From the NCBI GenBank assembly GCA_001986395.2, contig MQVO02000008.1, forward strand, positions 1,054,001 through 1,118,000: DNA of 64,000 bases, given 5' to 3'. The stretch is from Irpex lacteus. Lineage: Eukaryota; Basidiomycota; Agaricomycetes; Polyporales; Irpicaceae. Positions 1 to 12,363 of this stretch are shown here, piece after piece. The notes beneath the pieces were generated by a model. It ran no database searches and was not told the DNA's origin. It saw only the letters and a program-made list of their open reading frames with translations. A program made the translations under genes and the position numbers. Within the stretch, counting starts at the first letter, position 1, and each line of letters opens with the position of its first letter.

Positions 1-363
1 GACTATACTTTAGATCTCGTTCATGTGTACCTGTGGGAATCATCGTTGGAAAAGATATCCGTGGGGACAGATGAGTACACTATCTTCTATGTTCTGATTC
101 AGACTACAACTTCTCAATTAACTTACCGACGGAGATAACAATTTTCAGGAATGTACCCCTCCTAGCTTGGACGCACGCCGATTGCCTTGACCTCGGATGT
201 AATGTACACATGTACATCCATAATCAGGATCGGCGGTATAAGTACTCGGAGAGGTGGAAGTCGTTTCTAGATGGTCTCTCTCACTTCGAGTTAGCCTGCA
301 CCACCCTCGAAATATCTGACAAACATCTGACAAACATTCCATTTACAAGCAAGCCTGAAGTCA
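1..363. other. Left edge, no gene recognised
   Basis: No family-like exon is visible on either strand. The stretch serves as the upstream region of the + strand DUF6533 copy 1. Short open frames here look random. Confidence 0.4.
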
Positions 364-2031
364 ATGGCCAGTGCGGAACTTCAACAAGAGTATGTTGTAT
401 TGTTCCCACGTGTCGTGCGTTCTGCTTAACAGAGCGTAGGCTCATTGGCAATTACATTAACACTTCCGCAAACGGTAAATCTCATGTTGACTCGCGGGCA
501 GTCAGGCTATTGTCTCACATGTCCGCTCTAGTTCTATTTCTTTATGATAGCATAGTCACGCTATGCGAAGAGATTGACATCATATGGCGCAGGAAGTGGA
601 CAGCAATGACCTGGCTGTTCGCATTCACACGCTATGTTGCAATCGTAGACATTATCCTTACTTTTACCTCGCCTGGAAGTGCTCAGGTGCGCTCATCTCA
701 GCAAACTTACTTCCACGAACTGACACCTTCTACTGGCACAGAGGTACTTTTCAATATCATAACGCCGTCAATATGAACCTGACAATCACTGTACCAGTTG
801 CGCAGCCCTGCTGTTCACAGGCGATGCACTCCTTCTGTTGCAGTACTTGTGCCTCGCATGTGAGTCACCTGCGGTTCTATACGCATCAGAGGACACCCTG
901 ACTAGCCTATCCTTGTGATAGCGTTCTCCGCATTGCGAGTTCATGCCTTATTGGATGGCAGATATATCACCGCAGGAGTAGTCCTTCTGTTGAACATGAT
1001 ACCCTTTGCCGTAAATATGGTGTGTACCTTTACAATCATGGGGAGCGATTTTATACTTAGCAACCAAACAGTTCGCATTTATCACAGACAGAACGATCTT
1101 GGATCCCGAGGTCTGCACAGAGGTGTATTCGGGTTCAGCTAGTCGTGGTCTACTGTAGGTCTGTCAGCTCATCTGCGTGACGACAATGGTTGATGCTCAT
1201 ATTTGCGCAGTTGTGAGTACTCTGGCATATTCTTGAATCTACTAGAGTAGATGGGCATTTCCACGCAGTATCCTTGTTATCAAGGATTTCGGTGATCGTC
1301 GGCGATGTAATCGTTCTAGCGGTTACCTGGGCGAAGACGGCGCAGTTGTACCGGGAAGCGCGGCGACTCAATATAGAGGCTCCTCTTGCAAGGATGCTTA
1401 TTTGTGATGGTGCGGTAATCCATGGTCACCTTTGTACTTATCACTGACAATGGGCTCACAGGAACATTATACTTCATGTGCGCACTGTTCATTCACCCAT
1501 TAGACCACAGATGATATGACACGCAAGCAGTATACTTCTGATGATCAATGTGCTTGATGCATTGGGAGAAAACGTCGTAAGTATTTCGCTTGCCACTCCG
1601 TTTGCCACCGGCCTGAGGAGCTGAAACATCTCTATCCAGCCGATTCTGTTCAATTTGGGCGCTGTAGTGTCCTTCTTCAACATGTATGTGCCTCCATTGG
1701 CATGCATGATTTCAATTTCATATGATACATCCACAGTTTGCCATCCCTCATTGTATGCCGCTTCATTCTCAACCTGCGCCAGGTGGAGCCCGCTGGTAGT
1801 TCCATCTCGGTGTCTGGCAACCAGTCTCAGAGCATTCGATTTGTTGGAAACATGGGACAGTCGCTACAGTTCGGCGCAGCCGAAGAAGAAGAAGAGGATG
1901 AACTCGAAGGAGACAATAATCTTACTCAAGCCAACACAAATACTCTTTCTGGAGGCTCAAGCACGGCCGAAAAATGTGGCGCGACTAACGAGATTGAAGT
2001 TGTGGATGTCCGGCTTCACTCGAGCGTGTAG
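364..2031 (+). CDS. DUF6533 seven-helix protein, copy 1
   Basis: This is the only + strand member of the array. Exon 1 starts at 364 (MASAELQQ) and ends at a GTATGT donor inside the codon for the final E. Exon 2 reads LIGNYINTSAN. The core exon (502-686) reads LFLYDSIVTLCEEIDIIWRRKW and then TWLFAFTRY, the family signature. A loop exon near 790-860 (LLQYLCLACE) is followed by ALRVHALLDGRYITAG (about 920-1,019), SVIVGDVIVLAVTWAKTAQ (about 1,283-1,411) and the C-terminal exon (about 1,737-2,031) with RFILNLRQ, RFVGNMGQSLQ and a run of Glu and Asp. The stop TAG falls one codon before a sequence (CAG then GTGAGA) that aligns with the last donor of copy 9 (GAG CAA then GTGAGT), so the coding region may have been shortened slightly. 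It faces copy 2 tail to tail. No ligand or partner is known to me. Confidence 0.8.
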
Positions 2032-2686
2032 CAGGTGAGAGGTTACTCCCAATCTTTGTCCTTGAGTATCGTGGCTCTCGCAACAGTCCATAGAGATGTA
2101 TTAACTCAGTAGTCTCTCAGATCCATAACCCATAACGGTGAAGTATGACCTTTCAGGAGTCGAGAACCTATTCAGAATGTTTCTGTGTATTGGTTTAGAC
2201 CGAGAAAGAGACTCAAAGAGTTCATAAGTCGTAATTTATTTCATCCTTCAGCACTCATAGCCGACGCATGCAATGAGCTCTTTTTATCATGGGAAGGAAG
2301 ACTGGACTGCAAAAGTAGAAGCGCGATTAACTAGAAGTGAAGATGAATGTCGACACCTCCCTACCTTTCACCCGTTCCTACCTATTGGTCTGCATGCGTA
2401 TCGCGTTATGGCATCGGAAGACGATCTCAATAGGTCGTAGGTTTAACATGTATGACTTCCATAAGTTGCGCTGCCACAAACGACTTCAGAAAACTTGGGC
2501 GCTCTGCCACTGGCGGGCATCTTCCGCCATGTCCGGAACTCCAACTTCCAGATCGTTCTCCAAAAATAGGCGGTTTTACTGACCATACTATTTCCAGGTC
2601 CTACTTTGTGGACGGCGGAGCTTATCTGTATCTCCAACCTTGTTGGTGATACCAGTCGCAACATGCTGTGAGTCCAGCTCATCCAT
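2032..2686. other. Intergenic stretch between convergent copies 1 and 2
   Basis: The open frames on both strands here (for example 2,443-2,751 on the minus strand) lack family motifs and overlap each other. I see no gene. It presumably holds the 3' untranslated ends and terminators of both neighbours. Confidence 0.4.
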
Positions 2687-4298
2687 TTAAGCGAGCGACC
2701 CGTCCGAGTCGTTGTAACGTTCGTCCCTTCCAATCTCATCTCGGTTGCCAAACTGTAACGACTCTCCCATATTCCCTACAAAGCGAAGGCTGATTGATTT
2801 GTTCCCAGACGCCCACGAGCTTCCCGCTGGTTCGATTTGCCGCAGATTGAGGATGAAGCGGCAGATGACCATCGGCGGAATTCTGTTAGTGTATGTTTTT
2901 GAGAGATAACATCAGTTTTAAATCAATAGGAGGACGCACATTATGAGGAAAGGACTGGATATTTGCATGGCCGCTAGGGTTGGCTGAGGGCGGATGATGT
3001 AGCGTTGAGTTAGAACTCCACGTTTTGAAGTGGTCTGGACCGCTCACGATGGTATGTTCGACAACCTGAAGAATGTACACGGCGAGTAAAATGCTGTATC
3101 AATAACACGGGGTGACCGCTAAGTGATCGGAATATGATTTCGGCTATGGCGACGTACACGAAGTGGCACGTTCCTACGATCGTGAAAAGTCAGTTACACG
3201 GCTAGGATAGTGAACACATTCACGGTCGCACCATCGCGGAGGAGTATCGTGGCAAGTGGCGCTTTGATCTTTAGCTGCCTTGCCTCCTTGTACAATTCAG
3301 CCGTCTTGGACCAAGTAACCGCCAGCACAAGCACGTTTGAGACAACGACTGCGATACGCGTACCCAGGGACACTGAGAAGCAGTTAATCATATGAAAATC
3401 TCGGTCGATGCAAGGCGAGCGACACTTGTACTTACGCCTGAAAGCAGAGTTTAGTTTTGTCATTTCGTGTGAAGAGATAACCTTACATACGTCAAAGAAA
3501 GACTTTTCGATGCGTTCCGAAGGGACATGCATACTTCAGAGTTATAGAACACCGTACTGGTTGCAGAATTATACTACCGTCGTAGGAGAAGAGTCAGCAC
3601 TGAATGTCGTGTCGCTCTGGGAGTGCTACTCACTATGTTCACGGAGAACGGTACTAGACTCAGCGAGAAGACTGCTCCAGACACAAGGATGCTAGCTCGG
3701 CCATCCAGTAGAGCGTACACCCGTAATGTAGAGAACACTGACCAGCATGATAAGGCCAGCAGATCAAGTATAGAGTTCTCGCTGGAGGTGGTACTTACAT
3801 GCAGCTCCTATATCATCTGCCGACCCAGTAGCCGAGTCGAGATGCTGAACCGTCTTGCAGCTGCCAAAGACATAAGTTCTGCGGACTAATCAGTCATCGA
3901 TGTGTGCTTACTCCTGCCACAGATTCAATGAGATCAGATCGGATATCTCCTGATCAAGACGTCTTGACACACCTTTAGGCTCGAAACAGGAACAAACGTC
4001 AATATACAGGTCAATGTTGTGCTGTAACGCGCGAGAGCAAAGACCCAGGTCATCATAGTCCACTTTCTGTTCCAGATGACGTGTACTTCCTGGCCGAAGG
4101 TTATGCAGCTTTCGAAAAAGAGTAGAACTACAGTATCTCAAAATGATCAATGTGACAAGTGAGCAGAAATACGATACATAACGTACCATAGGCCGAAAGA
4201 GCGACGTAAGTAGAAATGAGCCTGCGGAAAGGTAAGTAGAATGCGTAAGGTACTGGTTATTAGACGCACTCTTGGTACAAGCTTGCTGCCGAAGACAT
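2687..4298 (-). CDS. DUF6533 seven-helix protein, copy 2 (divergent)
   Basis: Exon 1 starts at 4,298 (MSSAASLYQE) and lacks the usual ELQ. Exon 2 reads LISTYVALSAYG. The core (about 4,034-4,146) reads FFESCITFGQEVHVIWNRKW, with Asn in place of the usual Arg after IW. The next membrane exon (about 3,630-3,745) reads TLRVYALLDGRASILVSG and the following one (about 3,230-3,385) VVVSNVLVLAVTWSKTAEL, where SN replaces the usual GD. The C-terminal exon (2,687 to about 2,880) reads CRFILNLRQ and RFVGNMGESLQ, with a short tail ending in DSDGSLA. It is one of the most divergent copies, yet the exons I read are open. Boundaries of the middle exons are approximate. Confidence 0.72.
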
Positions 4299-4408
4299 GA
4301 CAGCTGACGGAAGGTAGCCAGCTTTGAGCACGCACAACAACGTCCCGCGAAGAAAAAAGAGGAAGAATTGAGTCTATTGTGGAGCAGTCAGTTACTTCGA
4401 GCGTTATA

Positions 4409-4414
4409 CTTATA
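4409..4414 (-). promoter_or_regulatory. TATA box of copy 2
   Basis: TATAAG on the minus strand lies 111 bp upstream of the ATG at 4,298. The spacing matches copies 3, 5 and 9 (106-117 bp). Confidence 0.45.
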
Positions 4415-5071
4415 CTCCCCGCTTCGTCCACGACCACGTTGTTGTGAAACTTTGCATCTGCCAGAAAAAATGACAGAACATCTCGCAGTACCGTTATCAA
4501 GACCTTATCTCATGGTTTTGGCATGCAAACACTGAGAAGGGTAGTACATGCGGGAAGGAACTCCCGCATCCCCGGGGCATCTTTGGGCGTGTATAAACCT
4601 GCGGAATGGTTCAAAAGGCACGGCCAGCATGGAGGGACTTGAAACTGGCTGCACATACAGTGATCGAGAGCGTCAGCCTTAAGAAGGACAACAAATATCC
4701 TTTTTGAGCCATCAAATCTGTGGCAAAGCAGGCTAGACGTACCGTCCTTGATTGTTTAGTCAAGATGACGAGCCTGTTCATGATGTTCATACAAAGGTAC
4801 CTGCGTACAGCGGTATTTACGGCCGCCACTTCCCAATAAACGCCGAGAAACGTTGGTTCCAGGGAGCTCGCGTCCGACAGGTACACTATTCCTGTCGTGA
4901 CTTATCAGAGTCAGAAACCCAATAGTAAGGACTCACTGATAATCATAGGACCACTCGTTGTTCACGAAACACAAGACCTTCCGTTGCATTCCAGGGAATG
5001 TGTTTCAAGTTGCACCCTTGGTCAGTCTGACTCCAAGTCGACGCTATGATCGAACGAGCGATCCCAAATTG

Positions 5072-5290
5072 GGTGTGAGGGTGAGGTTATTTGGTTGTAT
5101 TTGGCCATTGTCGGCTGATGCCGTCGCATCCTCGTGGATAAAGGCGCTGGATTATTCTCACCAATAACAACGACGTTCTTTTTCAAATTCGTTCTCTACC
5201 ACTCATCATCGCAGAAAGCTCACTGTTGGCCGCGGCCCGTTCAAACGGTAGCACATATTCATCTTTTCAGAGGTAGGCTTCTGTCTTCAG
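5072..5290 (+). repeat. Dispersed array repeat R1 (truncated)
   Basis: It begins with the shared block GGTTATTTGGTTGTAT followed by a G/C-rich GGCTGATGCCG segment, as in R2-R4. It also keeps the intron-like block GTAGGCTTCTGTCTTCAG. Only about 220 bp is recognisable. The other copies are at 8,431, 15,897 and 20,328. Confidence 0.55.
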
Positions 5291-5787
5291 ACATTCGATA
5301 CAACTCATTCCTACCAACTTCCTTCGGGCCCAGACGACGGGCCCCCGAATGCGCAAAGCATTGGACGGCCTGGGTGGACGGACGTAGTTCGTAGGGGTGT
5401 ATCCCCACGAATGAACAGTGGCATACGTTAGCCACTGACCGCTCGAATATGTAAAAGCTCTGTAGATCAATAATGTCTCATACGTGAATTTGAATGAAGT
5501 ACTGTGACATGAAATGCAGCCTGAGTCCGACTGCCATAAGTCATGAACCACTGTTACGATAGATCCAGTCATATAAATTGGAAAAATAGACCATGTTCCG
5601 CGGATGAAGGTGAGAGAGTGAACGAGAACGAGGTATGGGAAATGCATCTACGGACTTCTTCGCTGCCTCATCGTCGCACACTGCACATGTACAGGTATCG
5701 AGGCTGACATCGAGGGCCCACACTGCATCTCGGGGACTATACGTTGAAGGACGCAGAACACTGAGCAATACAACCAGTTTCACGCAT

Positions 5788-7585
5788 TCAGCTACGATGG
5801 GTTTGCAACTTATGACGATGAGACGATGAACTCACTTCAAGTTGCAGTGCCTCTGAATTGGTACCGTGGTTGTGGCTAAGGTGTCTTTTGTCCGCCTCCG
5901 CACCTCCAGCTGGACCAGTGACGCCGTCGAGCAAGACATCTGCCCAAGCAGAAACAGACTCTGACCAAGGCCCGTTCTCTTCGTCATCTTCATCGTCCTC
6001 TCCGTCTCCACCAATCTGGAGTGATTTCCCCATGTTCCCGACGAAGCGCATACTACGAGACTGCGTCCCAGACATCCAGGAGCTTCCTGCAGGCTCGATA
6101 TGCCGCAAGTTCAACATGAAGCGGCAAATAATCATGGATGGTAAGCTGCGAGAATATTGAGCGAGCGAGGTGATGTAGATGGCAGTAGAAATACCCACAT
6201 TGAATAGAAGGGCGTCACGATGCCAAGGGACCCAAGAGCGGGCCGCGTGGGCCCAATTATAGTGTGAATCATTTTGCCAATACACGGTACAGAAGGGATG
6301 AAAACCTACGATGCTGTTATTCACCACTACAAGGATGTTGATTATCAAAAGAAGGCTGACGGACGACGAATGTTACATATGAAGGATTGTTGGCTTTACA
6401 TTCGATTAAAATGGGGCGCACATGAAGTAGACCGTTCCTGTGTTTCATCGTTTAGTGCTAGTCCTTTCTATTGTAACATACTGGAATTTAGAGAAGTCAT
6501 CTCACCGTCACGAAGTAGGATTGTTGCGAAATGAGCTTTAATGGGCAATTTTTGGGCGGCAAAATACGTCTGGCCTGTCTTAGTCCAGGTTACCACCAGT
6601 ACTAGCACATCGCCGACGGTTACGGCGATACCTGTGGCTAATGACACTATCGAGGGTTGGATATCAGCGCAGGAGCAGAGCGACTCGGACTGATGCTACG
6701 AAGAATGGCCACGCACATCTGTAAACGTATCAAAGCGCTCTGTAAGTACAAGTTGTCGCTCAATTACATGGTGAAATGAAGCTCACGCTAGCGCAAGATC
6801 ATGTGTCCATGTCATCAAGGCCACGCATCCCCCAGAGTTTACAAAAGTTATATAGTGTGTAATAACGGTCACCTAAAAGTGTATGAGTCATGACTGTTGT
6901 TTTACCATTGTGGTGCTTACCATATTTGTGATTAAGGGAACAATGTTCAATATGAAGACTATACCAGCTATGAGATACTTCCGGTCCAGTAGCGCATAGA
7001 CTCGCAGTGCGGAGAAACCTAGATGAATCATTTTTCGAATCAGCAATACATCTTGAGCGGAATTGATGATCTTACACGCAATGCATAAATATTGCATTAA
7101 AAAGAGGGTTCGGTTGATGTATACGTTGGCCTTGCAACTATTATAGTACTAAGATATCAGGTGCTCTATATCGACAAGTCAAAGGATACAAAATCATACC
7201 TCTACGATAACTCTGGCATCACCTCATACTCAGATATAGCTACTGTTGATATATGCTCACCGTGATATTTGCGGCCGGTAGGAGATTAACAACTTGTCCT
7301 GCAGCTGTACCGTAGCGCGTGGCAGCATAGAGCCAGGTGGATATAGTCCGCTTTCGACGCCATATAACGTCTACTTCGTGGGACAGAGCGCTCAGGCTTT
7401 CGTAAAGAAACAAAACTGAAGGAGCTACGTAAGCTAACCGATAAGTAGACATGAACGCGGGACTTACCACATGCAGACACAGTGACATAACCGATTACGA
7501 GCCTGAGCCAAGCAATGAGATAACAACGCAAATATACGACACCGAAAGAAACGTACTCGTCTTGCAGATCAATCACAGAAGACAT
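5788..7585 (-). CDS. DUF6533 seven-helix protein, copy 3
   Basis: Exon 1 starts at 7,585 (MSSVIDLQDE, GTACGT donor). Exon 2 reads LVIGYVTVSACG and ends in a normal GTAAGT donor. The core (about 7,320-7,440) reads FLYESLSALSHEVDVIWRRKR. Membrane exons follow at about 6,900-7,020 (ALRVYALLDRKYLIAG) and 6,530-6,660 (IAVTVGDVLVLVVTWTKTGQ). The C-terminal exon (about 5,838-6,150) reads CRFMLNLRHIEPAG and RFVGNMGKSLQ, then a strongly acidic run. A good donor (GAA then GTGAGT) near 5,838 suggests a further small last exon, so the stop at 5,788 on simple read-through is uncertain. Confidence 0.8.
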
Positions 7586-7690
7586 CGCAGTGTGATATCT
7601 GAATCGAAGGAATTACCCCTGGGTTGAGGTCAGCGGGCAAAAGAGCAGAAACAAGACTATATTGATAACTTACAAGAGAGCCTGCCAGCA

Positions 7691-7696
7691 TTTATA
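7691..7696 (-). promoter_or_regulatory. TATA box of copy 3
   Basis: TATAAA on the minus strand lies 106 bp upstream of the start at 7,585, within ATATAAATGC. Confidence 0.5.
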
Positions 7697-8430
7697 TCTT
7701 GCCTGCTCAACAATTTGCAACAAACGCCTCGATGACGCTCAGGAGCGACGACTGTTACTCTGACAGCGTCACGAAAGAGTAAGCGTTTCCAGTTCTCAAG
7801 AGCGACCCGGGATCATCGCGGGCCAGACGAGAGCACTGGGAGCTATGGCTATTTCCTGATGGATATAGGATGGGCAGTCAGTGATGCGGAGACAGCCTAT
7901 TCTCATTGGCATATGAGACCGACGTAGTACTAATAGGTGCGTTCCTACCGTGCGTTTTGAGTCAAACCACTGTTCATTGTTAAATCCTAAAACCGATCGC
8001 AACATACTTACTTAGCAAGATGTTCCGTCCTTTACAGTCAGGAATAGAAACCGTGGGAGAACTCACGTATGCGTTGCAAGTATCTCCATCTAGCTGCGTT
8101 GATGGTGTGGCGTGAAAGAATGCCAGTCTCCGGTCATCGAGAGGAAACAGGCAGAATGCTCGACGATCGGTTGGGACAGTAACAGCGCTATGGCCACAAT
8201 TAGATAAGTACAACGTCTGACGGGTACCGCTCAGTGCCATATAACCTTCCCGTAGGCTTTCTAGGAAGTGCGGCGTAAGACAGTCAGCACCTCAGTTGCG
8301 TCCACGTAAGGCTTTATCGAACGGCGACTCACTATTCCTTAACCATTAGGAATTTCTGTGTTATAAAGCTTACCTCTCATGCCATGATATGGACGTAGCA
8401 TGCTAAGAGGTTTAAGTCAAGTTAGGCTTT

Positions 8431-9760
8431 GGTGTGTCGTTATTTGGTTGTGATTTGGTTCTTTTCGGTAACTGCCGGCACACTCCGCGAAGAAAGACGC
8501 TGGCACCGAGTCACTCGTTGGCGGTAACGACGACAACATCCTGTTTAAGTTCTGCTTCCCGTGTTACTCACTGTCGCAGATGGATTGATGTTGGTTGTAC
8601 GTATATCTGTTATTGTAAGGTATGCTTCTGTTCTACAGATGACGCCACAGATCTTTAGCAATCTTCTAGACGACGTGCTCGGAATGCACGGACAATCGGC
8701 GGTGAACGACCTGCAATTCGTGGGGGCGTATTAATTCATCGTATGTACGTCAAGTACACGGTGGAACCTATGAGTACCAGATTTCTGAACGAGACGTGCG
8801 AGGAATCGGCAGAGGTAAGCAGTTTCCTCATCAACTGTTAACTCGCAAAGTCCATGGTATAGACTGCTTATCGCGCACAGAAGCGATCCCCAGAATATCT
8901 CAAGGGGCGGCCCCGATTATCTGGACGGCAACTCAATCGAAGATATATCCCGAGCTCGTCAGAGGCAACCCGACTCATTGAGCGTGCAAGAAATCAATAA
9001 AATGGCATCCGAGACCCCAACTCGGGAAGCGCACAAGACATAAGCACCAATGATGCTCAATTCGTGTCTACTTACCGTCCTATTATTTCCTAGTCTCCTT
9101 TGATCGAGACTCGGGAATGTCAGGGCGGGATGTCAGACGGTGACGAGACGACAGATGGCACGTCTTTGAGGAAGATGGAGCGGGAGGTAAGTAGTTGGCA
9201 CATACCTGACGGATAGTTGGTATGGGTGGGCTCAATCTCTCAAGGTACGTCTTTAATTCGTAATGGCAGTTTCACGATCGCTGTATGCAGTCACTTTAGT
9301 CCTGGTTCCTTCGTCTCCCCTACTATATGTGTGGTTGGCGGCCAAAGAATGGTAATTACCGCGTCTGAGCCCTCTCAGCTGGTGTTTAGACGTCGATAAA
9401 CGGCACCGGAACGATCTGAAAGATCATTTCCTATTGTGGCCACTGTAACTTCGATCTTATCTCCCTATCCGTAGCGTCGTAGCGGCAAAGGAGCAAAGAC
9501 CTGTTGTTGAGCTAGGCTCTCGCGCTCACTCAGGCTTACCACACAGTTGCAGCCACAGTGCCACCGGATCCATCGGTTGCAGTCCCGTCGGGAATGCATT
9601 GCTTCGGTACCGTAAGTGCTCTTCACCCGGCCGAAACCTCACTGGGATATTCATGAGCGGGCTTCAGGGCGCTTTCTTCTCCCAACGAACCCTGCCAATC
9701 ACGCTACGATGCGCTAAATATGGATCGAAGACTATCCTCGCTTCTTCAACATTCCGCGTA
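8431..9760 (+). repeat. Dispersed array repeat R2
   Basis: This is the longest copy. Blocks shared in the same order with R3 and R4 are the GTTATTTGGTTGTG start, the CTGCCGGC block, GAAGAAAGACGCTGGCA, GGTATGCTTCTGTTCTACAG, the block near 9,050-9,135 ending GGGAATGTCAGGGCGG, the GCGGCCAAAGAATGG block near 9,340, and CCGAAACCTCAC with GATATTCATGA near 9,640. No long open frame survives. It may be a decayed gene or a non-autonomous element. Confidence 0.6.
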
Positions 9761-9977
9761 CACGCAGGACGATGTACGAAGCTCTAACCTTGATGGTGAT
9801 GAACGAGCGGGAGCAGCTAACTCCCCTGACTGTCAACCGGAAGTTAAGGAGTGGACCTGGAAATACTGCCATGCTGACTGGCTCAAGAGCCACACGAGCT
9901 CACTATTCTGACCACAGTTCGACGTTCCACGCGTACGTATAACGGCACTAAGGAAGTAAACCTCACTTTCACAATCT

Positions 9978-10080
9978 ATAAATACGATTCATGTATAAAT
10001 ATCAACCCTATCGTCCATCATCCACGGTAAAACACGAGGGAGTCGAAGACAAGGGTATGTACCGCATATTCTCGCGGTTA
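9978..10080. repeat. TATA-rich motif shared with about 22,290-22,390
   Basis: Both places read CACAAT, ATAAATAC, a second ATAAATAT or GAATATC, then CC(T/C)ATCGTCCAT, in the same order. It lies a few hundred bases after R2 here and after R4 at 22.3 kb, so it may be part of the same duplicated unit. Confidence 0.45.
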
Positions 10081-10689
10081 TCCTCCGCATTGTCAGTAAT
10101 GACAAGCACAGCACGTAATAAGGCCAGTGCTTCTTCAGTGAATATGTATAAGTGCGTGTGTAGCAAGTCACACTCGATTTGGCTTGTACGCCGTGGGCTG
10201 CCTGCTATGCACACCGTCTGCAGTCACAACATTAGTGTCACAACACTAGTGTATTTGTCACATACACGGTCACCCGCTGTAGCAGCGAAATGCATATATG
10301 TGATGTCCAGACTACGGTCTAGAGTATGGCAATGAAGGGTTCGAAAGATTCGGAGCACAACAGTCGAAGATGTCATCAATGTAGTGTGTCTTTCTCGAAG
10401 GAAGTGCTTCTGCTAGCAGTCATATACAGTCTAGGAATAACCTTCACAATGACATAGGCAAGAATGAATAATGGATCTGTGGCTCTTGGTCAAACGCAAG
10501 ACAAAAAAGTGAACGGCCGGGAAGAAGGGCATATATACTGGTATACAGCGTGTCTCCCAGACTTCTCCATTGTAACTTGGTGCTTAGACGTCGATAATGT
10601 GTATAGCAGCCTGATCAACTTCCAGGCAATTAGTAGTCAGCGTCCAAATAATGTGGGATGACGCAGTATGACCCACCATCCGTGTGCCC

Positions 10690-12363
10690 CTAGTCAGCCT
10701 CTTCAGCTGCAGTAGTCGCGGTTCCAGGTGATTCATGACTATCAGGTCGACCGACGTGAGTTTCCGCTTCGCTCAGGTCTTTGTCTTCTTGTTCATCCTC
10801 GTCCTCGCCGTTAATCTGCAGGGAATGACCTATATTTCCCAAAACTCGAAAGCGAAGGCTGTGCAACTGATCGCTAGATACACAGGGGCTTTCTGCTGGT
10901 CCAATCTGCCGCCGTAAATTCAAGATGAAGTGGCACACAATGGTGGGCTGTAAGCTATAAGCGTATGTTATGAAATAAGACTATACGGGGGTCCGATGTG
11001 CGCAAGAACCTACATTTCGAAGAACGGTTGTATGACACCCAAAGCAAACAACACGGGCTTCGTAGAGGCGGTTCAGTCGTCACTGGGTTCAAAAGAAGAA
11101 CCAAGAACTTACAATATTGTCATCAACGATTTGAAGCACATTGAAGAGAAGGAGGATACTGATTTGTCACCGCATGATGAGGTTAGGAGATAGACAGAAT
11201 GTAGCCCTAATGACGCACATGAAGTAAATTGTCCCTGCTCATGACACTATCAGTGAATAAAGTGTTACAGCATATTGGTTGAGCTATCGCACCGTCACGA
11301 AAGAGCATTGTTACGAGCGGAGCCTTGATGTTTAGCAGGCGAGCTTCTTTGTACGCCTGAGCCGTCTTTATCCAGGTGACCACTAAAACCAACACATCGC
11401 CAATGATCACGGATATGCGCGTGGCCAAGGACACTGTTAACCCTTAGATGTCAATACACAAACTACTCCTCGGAGGTTATACACCTACAGCTGCAAGAAA
11501 AGAACATCTTCCAATACATGTACCGACCTAGAGACACATAGTGGCGACGTACGAGAGATGAAGACTATCTGACCCAGCCAAAAGCCCGGCACAGGTTTCT
11601 TGATCTTGATACACAATAATGGTTATAGCGTTAAACTTGACGTCTGAGATATATCTCATTATCACGCTGACAGTCATGTTTTTACTCACCATATTTGTCG
11701 CAAAAGGTACAAGGTCCAGCAGCATGACTATACCTGCCACAAGACTGCCAATGTTTTCGTTCAATAACGCGTAAACGCGTAGTGCGGAGAAACCTGGTCA
11801 GAGCAATGTCAAATCATTCCATCATGGTATATTTTCGGAAAACGTAAAAGACTTGCAGGCAAAGGATAGATATCTAATCAAATGGAGGATGCTGTCGATG
11901 TATACGCTGGCCTTACAGCTATTGTGGCGCTTGAAGGTCAGATTCCAGTCAAATATAGAGGGGTTTGTCATATGCAAGAGCATACCTCTGTGGCATTTGA
12001 AGCATCAGCAGCTACTATAGTCGTAGAGTCTATGGAACTTACCGTGAAGTTCCAAACCGGCATAAGAAGATTTATCTCATCCGCAACCGTACTGTATCGT
12101 GTGAGTGCATATAGCCAAGTCATCATGGTCCACTTTCTGCTCCATATGACGTCTACTTCACGAGATAGCGTCGTCAGGCTTTCGTAGAAAAATAGAGCTG
12201 AAAGATCAACATAAGACAGCCGCTGAACAGATATAGGCGTGCGACCTGCCTCCAGCGGCCACAGTTATATAATTGCCTATAACCCTGAGCTTCTTTTTCA
12301 GGAAAGTATAGTCATGGAACTTAGGGAAACGTACTCTTGTTCCAGCTCTGTGACGGAAGACAT
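10690..12363 (-). CDS. DUF6533 seven-helix protein, copy 4
   Basis: Exon 1 starts at 12,363 (MSSVTELEQE). The core (about 12,095-12,205) reads FFYESLTTLSREVDVIWSRKW and then TWLYALTRY. Later exons read ALRVYALLNENIGSLVAG (about 11,690-11,790) and ISVIIGDVLVLVVTWIKTAQ (about 11,280-11,434). The C-terminal exon (10,690 to about 10,940) reads CHFILNLRRQIGPAE and RFRVLGNIGHSLQ, so the otherwise invariant RFVGNMG motif is altered here. The acidic tail is present. The exon 2 donor appears to be GCAGGT. It lies only 860 bp downstream of copy 5. Confidence 0.76.

Larger units (their letters stand above)
4299..5787. other. Intergenic region with a truncated dispersed repeat
   Basis: It holds the upstream region of copy 2 and, from about 5,072, the short first copy of the dispersed repeat. 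No complete gene was recognised. Confidence 0.4.
7586..10689. other. Long intergenic region with repeat R2
   Basis: Apart from the copy 3 promoter, repeat R2 (8,431-9,760) and a TATA-rich motif near 9,978-10,080 that recurs near 22,290-22,390, nothing gene-like was recognised. Open frames such as 9,991-10,335 (+) show no family motif. Confidence 0.4.
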
